Below, one piece after another: positions 17,512-26,581 of a DNA stretch of 64,000 bases. A model generated the notes under the pieces. It did not search any database. It was not told the origin of the DNA and worked only from the letters and a program-made list of their open reading frames with translations. Position 1 is the first letter of the stretch, and each line of letters begins with the position of its first letter. The stretch covers positions 1-64,000 of the forward strand of contig CAYLPI010000001.1 in assembly GCA_964385505.1 (NCBI GenBank), given 5' to 3'. The DNA comes from CAITSH01 sp964385505 (GTDB lineage: Bacteria > Pseudomonadota > Gammaproteobacteria > Burkholderiales > SG8-39). The position numbers and the translations under genes were made by a program.

Positions 17512-17571
17512 GCCGCTTCAACGCGGCGCCAATGATACGCCCTGCGCACGGGCGCTCCAGTACTCAATGAC

Positions 17572-18219
17572 TCAATTCTGACCTTGCTGCGATCCGGGTG
17601 CGCTCTGCATGCTTCGAAATCGCGGCGCCAGCACCACACCGGGCAGGTCGAGTAGCGCCAGGTCTATCGCGCCTGAGCGCAATCGCCGTATCAAGGGCGT
17701 ATTGCCTGACGCTGACAACCGCCTGACAGCGGCTGCGTATACAGCCTCGCCAGCGCTGCCCTCGTCAATGGCCACCACTTGCGCGGCCGCCAGCTGCCCG
17801 GCCTGCGTGTCATCGCCGGACAGGGCCGGCAAATCGGCCATGGCCAGCACATGAATGCTTGCGCGCAAGCTCAGAACCGGCGACAACCAGCGGTCCGAGA
17901 GCAGGCGCAGGATCTCGGTGGTGCGCGCGCCCCCCGCAGCCAGGATGAGCAGGCGGTCGGGCGCTGTTTCTCGGAGCAGGCGCGTCAGGGCCACACGCAA
18001 CGGCAACTGCGCGGTACAACAGATACAGCCCTGGGCGACCTCGCTGAAAAACAGGCCGGGGTTGGCCGTGACCGTTGTCGCCGCAGCAGCGCCCGCCTCG
18101 TTGAGGAGTACCGCCCAGCGCGCGGCGGCGGGACGCAATGCAATGAGGCGTTCAAGCAGGCGCGATTTGAGCGCGGCATCGCGACCGGTGATCAGATTGA
18201 CCGGAATGCCGGCCAGCAC
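17572..18219 (-). CDS. Degenerate CobW/G3E-like P-loop protein
   Basis: The 215-residue product follows the CobW/G3E layout. IPVNLITGRDAALKS stands at the Walker A position, AVLLNEAG matches the VNEFG motif, and GCICCT is the canonical metal-binding CxCC motif. The nucleotide side is eroded: Walker A is GRDAALKS instead of GxxGxGKT, and the NKxD guanine motif reads IDEG. It may thus be a metal-binding protein without GTPase activity. The GTG start at 18219 overlaps the last base of the trkH TAG stop, so translation is probably coupled. It is the last gene of the def-to-trkH cluster. A start further upstream inside trkH is possible but less likely. Confidence 0.65.
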   Translation of the reverse strand: MLAGIPVNLITGRDAALKSRLLERLIALRPAAARWAVLLNEAGAAAATTVTANPGLFFSEVAQGCICCTAQLPLRVALTRLLRETAPDRLLILAAGGARTTEILRLLSDRWLSPVLSLRASIHVLAMADLPALSGDDTQAGQLAAAQVVAIDEGSAGEAVYAAAVRRLSASGNTPLIRRLRSGAIDLALLDLPGVVLAPRFRSMQSAPGSQQGQN

Positions 18220-19676
18220 TAGCGGCGCCAGAAGCCGGGCGTGAACACCACCAGCAGCGTGAAAAGCTCGAGGCGCCCGAGCAGCATCGCCGCGGTGCAT
18301 ACCCATGTCTGAAAGTCGGTGAGCACGGCGTAGGTCGTCGCCGGTCCCACCAGGTTGAGCCCGGGTCCGGTGTTGTTGATGCAGGCGAAGACGGCGGTAA
18401 AGGCGGTGATGATGTCCAGCTTGGACGCGGTGAGCAGCATGGTCATGGCGATGATGCTGGCGCCATAGACCAGCATGAAGGCGAGGATGGCAAAAATGAT
18501 TTTGTTCTCTATGGTCTCACCGCCGAGCTTGACCGGCACATAGGCGCGCGGATGAACGATGCGCGTCATTTCGCGAATTGCCTGGCGGGCCATCAGTTCG
18601 GCGCGAATCATCTTGATACCACCGCCGGTCGAGCCGGAACAGGTGGCAAAGCAGCACAGGAACAGCATCCATACCGGCGCAAAAATCGGCCAGAGGTTGT
18701 AATCGGTGCTGGAAAAACCGGTGGTGGTGGCGATGGACACCAGGTTGAAACTGGCGAAGCGCAGCGCCGTCCAGAACTGCGGATACACACCGTTGATCCA
18801 CAGGTAAAGGGCGATAAGCACGCAACTGCCCAGCACCACCAGGAGGTACAGCCCGACCTCGGGGTCGCGCAGATAGGGCGCGGTACTGCGCCGGCGCAAG
18901 GCGACAAAATGGGTGGCGAAGTTGATGCCGGCGAGCAGCATGAAAACCATCACCACCGCCTCGATGACGGGGGAGTTCCAGTAGGCAAAACTGTCGTCGT
19001 GCGCGGAAAAGCCACCCAGGCCCATGGTCGAGAAGGTGTGCATCATGGCGTCGAGCCAGGTCATGCCGGCGACGCGCAGGCTGAAAAAGCAGACGATGGT
19101 GATCAGCAGATAGACCGTCCAAAGGCCTTTGGCGGTCTCGGTGATGCGCGGTGTCAGCTTGGCGTCCTTCATCGGGCCCGGCGTTTCGGCCTTGTAGATC
19201 TGGCTGCCGCCCACACCCAGCAGCGGCAGGATGGCCACCGCCAGCACGATGATGCCCATGCCGCCCAGCCACACCATGAAGGTGCGCCAGATATTAATCG
19301 CGTGCGGCAGCCTGTCAAGGCCGCTCAGCACGGTGGCCCCGGTGGCGGTGAGCCCGGACACCGCTTCGAAATAGGCGTCGGTGAAGGACAGGTCGTTGAG
19401 ATAGAGCAGCAGTGGCAGCGTGGCAAAGGCCGGCAACACCGTCCATACCAGGAACACCAGCAAAAAACCGTCGCGCGTCTGCAGCTCGCGCCGCCGGCCC
19501 CTGGTCGCAAGACGCAGCGCCATCCCGGCGGCGGCGGTGATCAGCATGCTCTGTTCAAACACCAGTCGCGTGCCATCGTCAAAGTACATGGCAAAGGCAA
19601 GCGGAAAAGCCATGCACAGCGCGAACAGCATGATGATGACACTGAGCACATTGAGTATGGCTGGCAGGCGGACCAC
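18219..19676 (-). CDS. trkH: Potassium uptake protein TrkH
   Basis: The 485-residue membrane protein belongs to the TrkH/KtrB superfamily. The four pore loops with selectivity-filter glycines are visible: SGLTATGATVL, STMGLGGFSAHD, SIATTTGFSSTDYN and INNTGPGLN. It forms the K+ channel-like subunit in the inner membrane and is gated by TrkA, encoded directly upstream. The start codon is GTG at 19676 (MVRLPAILNVLSVI). The stop overlaps the start of the CobW-like gene by one base. Confidence 0.95.
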   Translation of the reverse strand: MVRLPAILNVLSVIIMLFALCMAFPLAFAMYFDDGTRLVFEQSMLITAAAGMALRLATRGRRRELQTRDGFLLVFLVWTVLPAFATLPLLLYLNDLSFTDAYFEAVSGLTATGATVLSGLDRLPHAINIWRTFMVWLGGMGIIVLAVAILPLLGVGGSQIYKAETPGPMKDAKLTPRITETAKGLWTVYLLITIVCFFSLRVAGMTWLDAMMHTFSTMGLGGFSAHDDSFAYWNSPVIEAVVMVFMLLAGINFATHFVALRRRSTAPYLRDPEVGLYLLVVLGSCVLIALYLWINGVYPQFWTALRFASFNLVSIATTTGFSSTDYNLWPIFAPVWMLFLCCFATCSGSTGGGIKMIRAELMARQAIREMTRIVHPRAYVPVKLGGETIENKIIFAILAFMLVYGASIIAMTMLLTASKLDIITAFTAVFACINNTGPGLNLVGPATTYAVLTDFQTWVCTAAMLLGRLELFTLLVVFTPGFWRR

Positions 19677-19710
19677 GTTAGCTTCCCTCGCGCGTCACAG
19701 CATCAAAGCG

Positions 19711-21084
19711 TCAGAGAAAGCCGACGCTGACCTGGAACAGCTTTTCCACCTTGGGCACCATTTTCTTTTCGGTCACAAACACGATGGCGTGGTCGCCAGC
19801 CTCGACCACGGTATCGTGATGCGCCATGATCACCTCTTCACCGCGCACCAGCGCCGCGATGGTGGTGCCTTTGGGCAGTTCTATGGCCTCGATCGTGCGC
19901 CCGACCATGCGGCAGGATCCGGCGTCGCCGTGGACGACCGCCTCCAGCGCCTCGGCGGCACCGCGGCGCAGGCTGTGCACCTTGGCGACGTCGCCGCGGC
20001 GCACGTGCGCGAGCAGCGAGCCGATGGTCGCCTGCGCCGGCGAGATGGCGATGTCGATACGTCCGTCCTGCAGCAAATCGACATAGGCGCGGCGGTTGAT
20101 CAGCGCGACGACGCGGCGCGCGCCCATGCGCTTGGCCAGCAGCGAAGCCATGATGTTGTTCTCATCATCATTGGTTACCGACACAAAAAGGTCCATTTCA
20201 TCGACGTTTTCGGATTCAAGCAGGGTTTCGTCGGTGACGTCGCCGTTGAGCACTAGGGCATTGTCCAGCACGCCCGAGAGCATCTCGCAGCGCAATTTGT
20301 TGCGATCGATGATCTTGACCACGTAGTTCTTGTCGAGGGCGCGCGCCAGACGCTCACCGATGTTGCCGCCGCCGGCGATCATGACGCGCTTGACCGGCCG
20401 GTCCATGCGCCGCAACTCCTGCATCACCTTGCGGATGTCCTTGGTCGCGGCGAGGCAGAACACCTCGTCGCCGGCCTGCACAACGGTGTTGCCCTCGGGA
20501 ACGATCGGGCTGTCGCCACGGAATATCGCGGCGATGCGCGCATCGACGGTGGGGATATGCTTGCGGATGTCCTTCAGTTCGTGGCCGACCAGCGGCCCGC
20601 CCTTGAAAGCGCGCACCGCGACCAGGCTGACGCGCCCCTCGGCAAACTCCAGCACCTGCAGCGCCTCCGGGAACTCGACCAGCTTGACGATGTAGTCGGT
20701 GAGTATCTGTTCCGGACAAATGGCGTGATCGACGGCAAAGCATTCCGGGGCAAACACCGCCTCATTGCCGAGGTAGGCGGTGGAGCGGATGCGCGCAATA
20801 CACGTGGGCAGGTTGAACATCTGCGTCGCAATCTTGCAGGCGACAAGGTTGACCTCGTCGCTTTGCGTGACTGCAATCAGCAGGTCGGCGTCATCGACGC
20901 CGGCCGCCCGCAGCGTATCGGGGTGTGCCGCGCTGCCGACAAGGGTGCGCAAGTCGAGCCGGTCCTGCAGCGCGCGCAGACGCGGCCCATCGGTATCGAC
21001 AACGGTGATGTCGTTGGCTTCCGAGACCAGGCTTTCGGCGACGGTGCTGCCGACCTGGCCCGCGCCGAGAATGATGATTTTCAA
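19711..21084 (-). CDS. trkA: Trk system regulatory subunit TrkA
   Basis: The 457-residue protein has the tandem RCK layout. The first Rossmann motif is GAGQVGS (about residues 7-13) followed by DTDGPRLRALQ. The second is AGGGNIGERLARAL at about residue 237. Each is followed by a TrkA-C domain. It binds NAD(H)/ATP and gates TrkH. The family N terminus KIIILGAGQVGS fixes the start at a TTG codon (21084), as the frame has no ATG or GTG near. It lies 119 nt after ntrX and 34 nt before trkH. Upstream in-frame extension reaches into ntrX and is not credible. Confidence 0.93.
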   Translation of the reverse strand: MKIIILGAGQVGSTVAESLVSEANDITVVDTDGPRLRALQDRLDLRTLVGSAAHPDTLRAAGVDDADLLIAVTQSDEVNLVACKIATQMFNLPTCIARIRSTAYLGNEAVFAPECFAVDHAICPEQILTDYIVKLVEFPEALQVLEFAEGRVSLVAVRAFKGGPLVGHELKDIRKHIPTVDARIAAIFRGDSPIVPEGNTVVQAGDEVFCLAATKDIRKVMQELRRMDRPVKRVMIAGGGNIGERLARALDKNYVVKIIDRNKLRCEMLSGVLDNALVLNGDVTDETLLESENVDEMDLFVSVTNDDENNIMASLLAKRMGARRVVALINRRAYVDLLQDGRIDIAISPAQATIGSLLAHVRRGDVAKVHSLRRGAAEALEAVVHGDAGSCRMVGRTIEAIELPKGTTIAALVRGEEVIMAHHDTVVEAGDHAIVFVTEKKMVPKVEKLFQVSVGFL

Positions 21085-21203
21085 GTGACGGCTTCGTTTT
21101 TCATTATTGTTTGCAAACGCCCGCCATTGTATGCCTTTTGTTGCTCCGCAATAGCGCCGGCCCGTCCGTCGCTGCGGCGTTCGGCACGCGCAATCCGAAG
21201 CGC

Positions 21204-22457
21204 CTAGTCTTTGTCGTCCTTGCGCGTTGCAGCGATACCCAGGGATTTGAGCTTGCGGTAAAGGTGGGTGCGCTCCAGTCCGCTTTTGTCGGCGACGCGG
21301 CTGATCGAGCCCTGCTCGCGCTCGAGGTGATGCTCGAAATAGGCACGCTCGAAAGCCTCGCGTGCCTCGCGCAGCGGCAGGTCGAGGTAAAGCGTCGCGG
21401 AATCGGACTCCGCGCCCGCCAGCCCGGCCAGCACCGCCTCGACTTCGTCGGTGCCGATTTCCTCGCCGAATGCGGTGATGGCGACACTCTTGACCGCCTG
21501 CTGCAACTGTTCGAGGTTGAGCGGCCAGACGAAATTTCTCAGGGCATTGAGCGCTGCGGTGGAAAAGCGGCGCGGCGGGCAAAACCGCGTCTCCACCAGT
21601 TGCGCCAGCACCACGGCGGCGATATCGGGAATGTCCTCGGCGTGCTGGCGCAGCGACGGCAGCGAAAAATTCAGCTCGCCCAGCCGCGCCAGCAGGCTGG
21701 CATCAAACGCCTGCCCCTCAACCAGTGCTGCAGCATCGCTGGCGGTAAATGAGACGATACGCACGTTGTGACGGTCGCTGCGCGCCGCAAGCAGCGCAAG
21801 GTGCTTTTGCTGGCTGCGCGTCAGTTGCGACAGTTCTTCAAGAAACAGGATGCCGCCGCCGGCCTCCTGCAACAAGTCGTGGGCGGCGTCATCGAGCCGC
21901 CCGCTGGCCTTGACGAACGGCGCGTTGCCCGCCTGCAATGCGCGCGCATATAGCTCGGGCATGACACCACTCTCGCCGCGCAGCAGCAGCGGCGCGGCCA
22001 CGCCGGCGAGCTGTGCCAGGCGCCGCCTGAGGTCGTTGACGAGTGCGGAACGGCCGAGGTTGGCCAGCGCCAGTCCCGGCGCGGCGGCGCGCTCTTGCAA
22101 GCGCAGCGCGCGTTTTACCGTGGCCAGCAGTTTTTGCAGCGCGATCGGTTTTTCCAGAAAATCGAGCGCGCCAATACGCGTGGCCTCGACCGCCGTATCG
22201 ATGGTGGCGTGACCGGACATCATCACCACCGGCATCGTCAGCTGGCCGTTGGCGGCCCATTCCTTGAGCAAGGAGATGCCGTCGGTGTCGGGCATCCAGA
22301 TATCGAGCAGCACCAGGTCGGGCCGCCCCCTGGCGCGCTCGGCACGGGCCGCTGTCGCATTTTCGGCCACCCTCACGCTATGCCCCTCGTCGGCGAGAAT
22401 CTCCGACAGCAGTTCGCGGATGCCCATTTCATCGTCAACCACCAGTATTTGCGCCAT
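21204..22457 (-). CDS. ntrX: NtrX-type response regulator with degenerate AAA+ domain
   Basis: The 417-residue protein has a receiver domain (QILVVDDEMGIRELL, phospho-acceptor Asp52 in LVLLDIWMPDTDG, Lys in FLEKP) and ends with a Fis-type helix-turn-helix (ISRVADKSGLERTHLYRKLKSLGI). The central AAA+ domain is reduced. The Walker A position reads GESGVMPEL, without GK. The segment that should hold GAFTGA is missing, since GNAPFVKASGRLDD runs straight to the Walker B-like GGGILFLEEL. It probably cannot activate sigma-54 promoters and may act as a phosphorylation-controlled DNA binder. The start at 22457 gives the family N terminus; ntrY lies 22 nt upstream. Confidence 0.9.
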   Translation of the reverse strand: MAQILVVDDEMGIRELLSEILADEGHSVRVAENATAARAERARGRPDLVLLDIWMPDTDGISLLKEWAANGQLTMPVVMMSGHATIDTAVEATRIGALDFLEKPIALQKLLATVKRALRLQERAAAPGLALANLGRSALVNDLRRRLAQLAGVAAPLLLRGESGVMPELYARALQAGNAPFVKASGRLDDAAHDLLQEAGGGILFLEELSQLTRSQQKHLALLAARSDRHNVRIVSFTASDAAALVEGQAFDASLLARLGELNFSLPSLRQHAEDIPDIAAVVLAQLVETRFCPPRRFSTAALNALRNFVWPLNLEQLQQAVKSVAITAFGEEIGTDEVEAVLAGLAGAESDSATLYLDLPLREAREAFERAYFEHHLEREQGSISRVADKSGLERTHLYRKLKSLGIAATRKDDKD

Positions 22458-22479
22458 GTGCTGTGTCTTTGTGTGCCGG

Positions 22480-24603
22480 TCAAGCGGCCTGGGTCTGCGT
22501 CTGGGCCAAGGGCAGCGCGATGCGGATCTGGGCGCCTGAAACGGCCCTACCCTCGGTGCGATTTTCAACACTGATGCTGCCGTGGTGTTCGTCAACAATC
22601 TTTTTTACAATCGCCAGGCCGAGGCCGGTGCCCCTGGGCTTGGTCGTGACATAGGGTTCAAAAACGCGCTGGATGAAATTCTCCGGAAAGCCGGTGCCGT
22701 TGTCGATGATGGACAGTTGCGCCTTGTCGCCGACGAGTTCGGTCCGCACTTCGATGCGCGCAGCGGCAACCCCGGTCAGCGCGTCCTGGGCGTTTTGCAG
22801 CAGGTTGTGGATGACCTGGCGCAACTGGTTGGTGTCACCGGCCACGGCCGGCAGCCCGGGCGCAAGGCGGGCGTCTATCAGCGCACCGGCATGGCCGTAC
22901 AAGCCGAGCACCTCGCCAACCAGCCGGTTGAGATCGAGCGGCGCGAGGACGGGTGCCGGCATGCGGGCATAGTCACGAAAATCATCGACCATGTTCTTCA
23001 TCGACGTCACCTGGTTGACGATGGTTTCGGTGGCGCGGTTGAGGACCGCCGCATCCTCTGCACCCAGCTTGTCGGCCAGCTTCATCTGCAGGCGCTCGGC
23101 CGACAGTTGTATCGGCGTCAGCGGATTCTTGATTTCATGCGCAAGACGGCGCGCCACCTCGCCCCAGGCCGACGCGCGCTGCGCCTGGACAAGTTGCGTG
23201 ATGTCGTCGAAGACGACGATATAGCCGCCACCCGCCGTCGGCAGTTGCGAGCCGCGAAGCAGCAGCACCTGGCCGCGGCCGGGCAACTCGACCTGCTGCT
23301 GCCAGGTGCTGCTGCCGCGCTCACGGAAGTCCTCGCGTATCGTCGTCGCAAGCTCGCTCAGATGCGTCCATTCGTCCAGCCCGGCACCCGAGAGCAGCGA
23401 AATATCCTGTCCGAGGATCTCCCCGGCGCTGCGGTTGGCGGTCGCCAGCCTGAACCCGGCGTCAAACACCAGTACACCGGCCGACAGGTTGGCGAGGATA
23501 TTCTCGAGGTAGGTCTTGGTGGTTTCGAGCTCGGTGCGGCTGGTCTCGGTGACATTGCGCGCGTCCTCGAGCTGTCGCGTCATGCTGTTGAACGAGTTGG
23601 TGAGAATACCCAGCTCATCGCGGCTTTGCACCTGCACGCGCCGGCTGAAATCGCCGCGTGCCACCGCCTGGGTGCCCTGCGCCAGTTCGGCCAACGGACC
23701 GGACAGGCGGCGCGACAGCACGAAGGCGAGGGCTATGGCCGAGAACAGCGCCAGCAACAAGGTCAGCGTCAGCGTCAGCAGGTAGATGTCGCGCAAACCG
23801 TCGCGCGACAGCGAGAGCTCCTTGTAGGCGCGGTAAACGCTTTGCACACTCTCCGCGTTGGCGGCGAGCGCCTGCGGCACCGGTTGCGTCAGCTGCAGAA
23901 AACGCACTTCGTCGCTGAGGCTGGCCGGTGCGAGCGGCACAATCACACGCAATGACAGCGTGCGCTCGGCGCCCTCCACCGCGGCGTAGCTGCGCGACTG
24001 GCGCGCCATTCGCAACTGCGCCTGTGTCGGCAGCTCGGGCAGCAATTTGCCCAGGTCGCGGCTGGAGGTGGCGATGACCTTGCCACCCACGCTCACCAGC
24101 AGCGCATCGGCGAGCCCAAGTTTCTCGCGCATGCGGCTGAGGGTGAAGGACTGCTGCTGCGCCGGCTGGTCGGACAGTTCGAGCGCCATACCGCGCGCCT
24201 TGCCCTGCAGGTCGACCAGCAGGTTGTCAAGCGCGGCGCGGCCAAGATTGATGCCGCCCTCGAGCGCGTTTTCGACGCGCACATCGAACCACGACTCGAT
24301 GCTTTTGGCCAGAAACTGCAGCGACACGGTGTAGACCAGCGCGCCCGGAACCAGCGCAACCAGCGCGAACATCACCACCAGCCGGAAGGTGAGCAGGGAC
24401 CCGAAGACCTTGGCTCGGCGCGCGCGCCACAACATCGCAAGCTGGTAACCAACGAGGCCGAGCAAGCCCAGAACGAGCACGGCGTTGAGGCCGAGCAGCA
24501 AGGGGTAATGCTGCGCGAACAGCGGCGTGTTGGCACTCGCTGCGGCGAGCAGGAACAGCAGCACGGCGCCGATACAGGCACTGGCAAGCAGCAGGTAACT
24601 CAC
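22480..24603 (-). CDS. ntrY: Sensor histidine kinase NtrY
   Basis: The 707-residue protein has several N-terminal membrane segments with a periplasmic region. A HAMP domain (LSRRLSGPLAELAQGTQAV), a PAS domain (NLSAGVLVFDAGFRLATANR), the phospho-acceptor His in RLAHEIKNPLTP and the ATPase boxes LLQNAQDAL, IDNGTGFP and GTGLGLAIVKKIV follow. It phosphorylates NtrX; the NtrYX pair is linked to nitrogen and redox control in proteobacteria. The start is GTG at 24603 and overlaps the DUF4390 stop by four bases (GTGA). Confidence 0.94.
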   Translation of the reverse strand: MSYLLLASACIGAVLLFLLAAASANTPLFAQHYPLLLGLNAVLVLGLLGLVGYQLAMLWRARRAKVFGSLLTFRLVVMFALVALVPGALVYTVSLQFLAKSIESWFDVRVENALEGGINLGRAALDNLLVDLQGKARGMALELSDQPAQQQSFTLSRMREKLGLADALLVSVGGKVIATSSRDLGKLLPELPTQAQLRMARQSRSYAAVEGAERTLSLRVIVPLAPASLSDEVRFLQLTQPVPQALAANAESVQSVYRAYKELSLSRDGLRDIYLLTLTLTLLLALFSAIALAFVLSRRLSGPLAELAQGTQAVARGDFSRRVQVQSRDELGILTNSFNSMTRQLEDARNVTETSRTELETTKTYLENILANLSAGVLVFDAGFRLATANRSAGEILGQDISLLSGAGLDEWTHLSELATTIREDFRERGSSTWQQQVELPGRGQVLLLRGSQLPTAGGGYIVVFDDITQLVQAQRASAWGEVARRLAHEIKNPLTPIQLSAERLQMKLADKLGAEDAAVLNRATETIVNQVTSMKNMVDDFRDYARMPAPVLAPLDLNRLVGEVLGLYGHAGALIDARLAPGLPAVAGDTNQLRQVIHNLLQNAQDALTGVAAARIEVRTELVGDKAQLSIIDNGTGFPENFIQRVFEPYVTTKPRGTGLGLAIVKKIVDEHHGSISVENRTEGRAVSGAQIRIALPLAQTQTQAA

Positions 24604-25202
24604 CGCGAATCGCCCTCCGGCTGGGTCGGCTTGCCGAGCGCTTCCTGCACCGGGGCGGCGAGCGTGAACGACCAGCGCTTCCAGTCAGACGAGAGGTTCC
24701 AGTCGCGGCTGGTGAGTGCGTCGACCTGGAACGGCTTGGGCAGCTGGGTCAGGTCAAGGCGCATGCGCAGGGCACCACTGAGGCTGTCGCCGGTCTTCAA
24801 CTGCGCCGATGCCGGGATCAGCCAACTGCGCACCCGGGACAAGGTTCGCACTGCCTCGTCCAGTGTTGCGAAATTCTGATGCAGTGCGCCGCTGGAGAGG
24901 CGGTATTGCCGCGTCAGCGGCTGGTAGGTCAGACGAAAGCGCTGCTGTTGCGAAACGACTTTTTCGTCCAGCCAGTACCAGCGCGACCGCGTGGCCTCGA
25001 ATTCGACCAGGAAATAAAGCGACAGGCCCTTGTTGACCGCGTCCTCCTGGCGCGACCGCAGCTCGATGCTGAAATCGGCGTTGATGACATAACCCTCATC
25101 GCCGACATCGACGCTGCCGCGGCGCAGCTCGATGCCCTCGGCCAACGCAAACGGCGCGTGCAGCGCAAGCAACAACAACAAGATATGGCGCAACCAATGC
25201 AT
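24600..25202 (-). CDS. DUF4390 periplasmic protein
   Basis: The 200-residue protein has a signal peptide (HILLLLLALHAPFALAEG) and a mature domain starting IELRRGSVDVGDEGYVINAD, typical of DUF4390 proteins encoded between rsmB and ntrY in betaproteobacteria. It is predicted to be periplasmic or membrane-attached, rich in beta strand. The position suggests a link to NtrY sensing, but no function is established. Its ATG overlaps the rsmB stop by one base, and its stop overlaps the ntrY GTG by four. Confidence 0.88.
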   Translation of the reverse strand: MHWLRHILLLLLALHAPFALAEGIELRRGSVDVGDEGYVINADFSIELRSRQEDAVNKGLSLYFLVEFEATRSRWYWLDEKVVSQQQRFRLTYQPLTRQYRLSSGALHQNFATLDEAVRTLSRVRSWLIPASAQLKTGDSLSGALRMRLDLTQLPKPFQVDALTSRDWNLSSDWKRWSFTLAAPVQEALGKPTQPEGDSR

Positions 25203-26515
25203 CAGACCGGCTTCTCGAGCAGGGCGTAGAAAAAGCCGTCATGCCGCGCACCGGGCAGCAACTGGCCGTCTGCGGGCATATCCGGCGCCTGTTCCAGAGG
25301 CGCGCGCCGCGCATCGTCATGGCGCGCGAGAAAGGCATCAACCTGTAGCGCATTTTCTTCCGGAAAAACACTGCAGGTGACGTACAGCAGCTTGCCGCCC
25401 GGAGACAGCAAAGGCCACAAGGCGTCCAGCATGTCGCGCTGTGTCAGGGCAAAACCGCCGACGTCCTTGGCCCGGCGCAGCCATTTGATATCAGGATGCC
25501 GCCGCACAACCCCCGACGCGGAGCAGGGTGCATCGAGCAGGATGCGGTCAAAGGTTTTGCCGTCCCACCATGTTTGCGGCAGCAGGCAATCCGCAGTCTT
25601 GATGTCGGCGCCGGCGGCAAGCCCCAGGCGGTCGAGATTCTGCACGATGCTCTTCGCGCGCACCGCGTCGCTCTCCACCGCCACCAGGCTGCAGTCGGTA
25701 TGTTCGAGGATATGCCCGGCCTTGCCGCCGGGCGCGGCACAGGCGTCAAGCACATGCATACCGGCACGCACATCGAGCAGCGGCGCAGCGCATTGCGCGC
25801 CGGCATCCTGCACTGAAGCCTCGCCTTGCGCGAAACCCGGAATCTGGCCGACGGGCACCGGTCGCTCAAGCATCAGCGCGGTCTGTGACAGCGGTGTCGC
25901 CGCAATACCGGCGGCTTCAAGTTGCGCGCCGAACGCGGCAAGCGTGGTTTTGCGCAGGTTGACGCGCAGACACATCGGCGGGTGACGGTTGGATTGGGCC
26001 AGAATGTGCTGCCAGTCCACGGCATAGGCCCGTTTCAGTTTATCGACCCACCACTTGGGATGGCGCCAGCGCACTGCTTCGTTTTTTTCGGCATTGCGCA
26101 CCAACGCTTCGCTGTTGCGCAAAAAATTGCGCAGTATCGCGTTGGTCAGGCCGGCCGCGGCATTGAGTCCGGCCTGCCGCGCCGCTTCGACCGCCTGATC
26201 GACGGTAGTGTGGGCAAACTGCGGCCCTGCGCGCAGTTCATTGATGGCAACCAGCAGCAGTGCGCGCAACTCGGGATTGTCGAGCGGCTTGTGCAACAGC
26301 ACGTTGAGCACCGCATCATTGATGCCGTGTTCGCGCAGCGTCCGGTAAGACAGATCGCGCGTCGCGGCGCGCAAGGCCTCGCCGCATTCGGTGCCCGCGC
26401 TTACCCGGACCAGCGCCTTGCCCAGGCTTTCACCGGCCACCACAGCCGCGACCACGCTTGTAGCAAGGCGAATCGATTGGGCAAGCGAGTGGGTGAAAGC
26501 GGGCGGGGCGGACAT
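25202..26515 (-). CDS. rsmB: 16S rRNA m5C967 methyltransferase RsmB
   Basis: The 437-residue protein combines an N-terminal NusB-like RNA-binding domain with a C-terminal SAM methyltransferase. Motifs are DACAAPGGKAGHILE (SAM binding), LLDAPCSASGVVRRHPDI with a catalytic Cys, and LLYVTCSVFPEEN with the second Cys. It methylates C967 of 16S rRNA. It follows fmt in the def-fmt-rsmB order; a hairpin lies in the 66-nt gap. Confidence 0.95.
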   Translation of the reverse strand: MSAPPAFTHSLAQSIRLATSVVAAVVAGESLGKALVRVSAGTECGEALRAATRDLSYRTLREHGINDAVLNVLLHKPLDNPELRALLLVAINELRAGPQFAHTTVDQAVEAARQAGLNAAAGLTNAILRNFLRNSEALVRNAEKNEAVRWRHPKWWVDKLKRAYAVDWQHILAQSNRHPPMCLRVNLRKTTLAAFGAQLEAAGIAATPLSQTALMLERPVPVGQIPGFAQGEASVQDAGAQCAAPLLDVRAGMHVLDACAAPGGKAGHILEHTDCSLVAVESDAVRAKSIVQNLDRLGLAAGADIKTADCLLPQTWWDGKTFDRILLDAPCSASGVVRRHPDIKWLRRAKDVGGFALTQRDMLDALWPLLSPGGKLLYVTCSVFPEENALQVDAFLARHDDARRAPLEQAPDMPADGQLLPGARHDGFFYALLEKPV

Positions 26516-26534
26516 GGCGCGCCCATTCTATCTG

Positions 26535-26567
26535 CTTGGCCGGCGCAAATCGCAATTGCGCGCCAAG
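26535..26567 (-). other. Intercistronic hairpin between fmt and rsmB
   Basis: CTTGGC (26535-26540) pairs with GCCAAG (26562-26567), and GCGCAA (26543-26548) with TTGCGC (26556-26561), with a 2-nt bulge. It has no T tract. It may modulate readthrough or protect mRNA ends. Confidence 0.45.
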
Positions 26568-26581
26568 CCACGGGGACGCGA

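Noticed and set aside
21085..21582. Longer N terminus for trkA reaching into ntrX
   Set aside because: The extra part overlaps the ntrX C terminus and has no family match; the TrkA Rossmann start at TTG 21084 is canonical.
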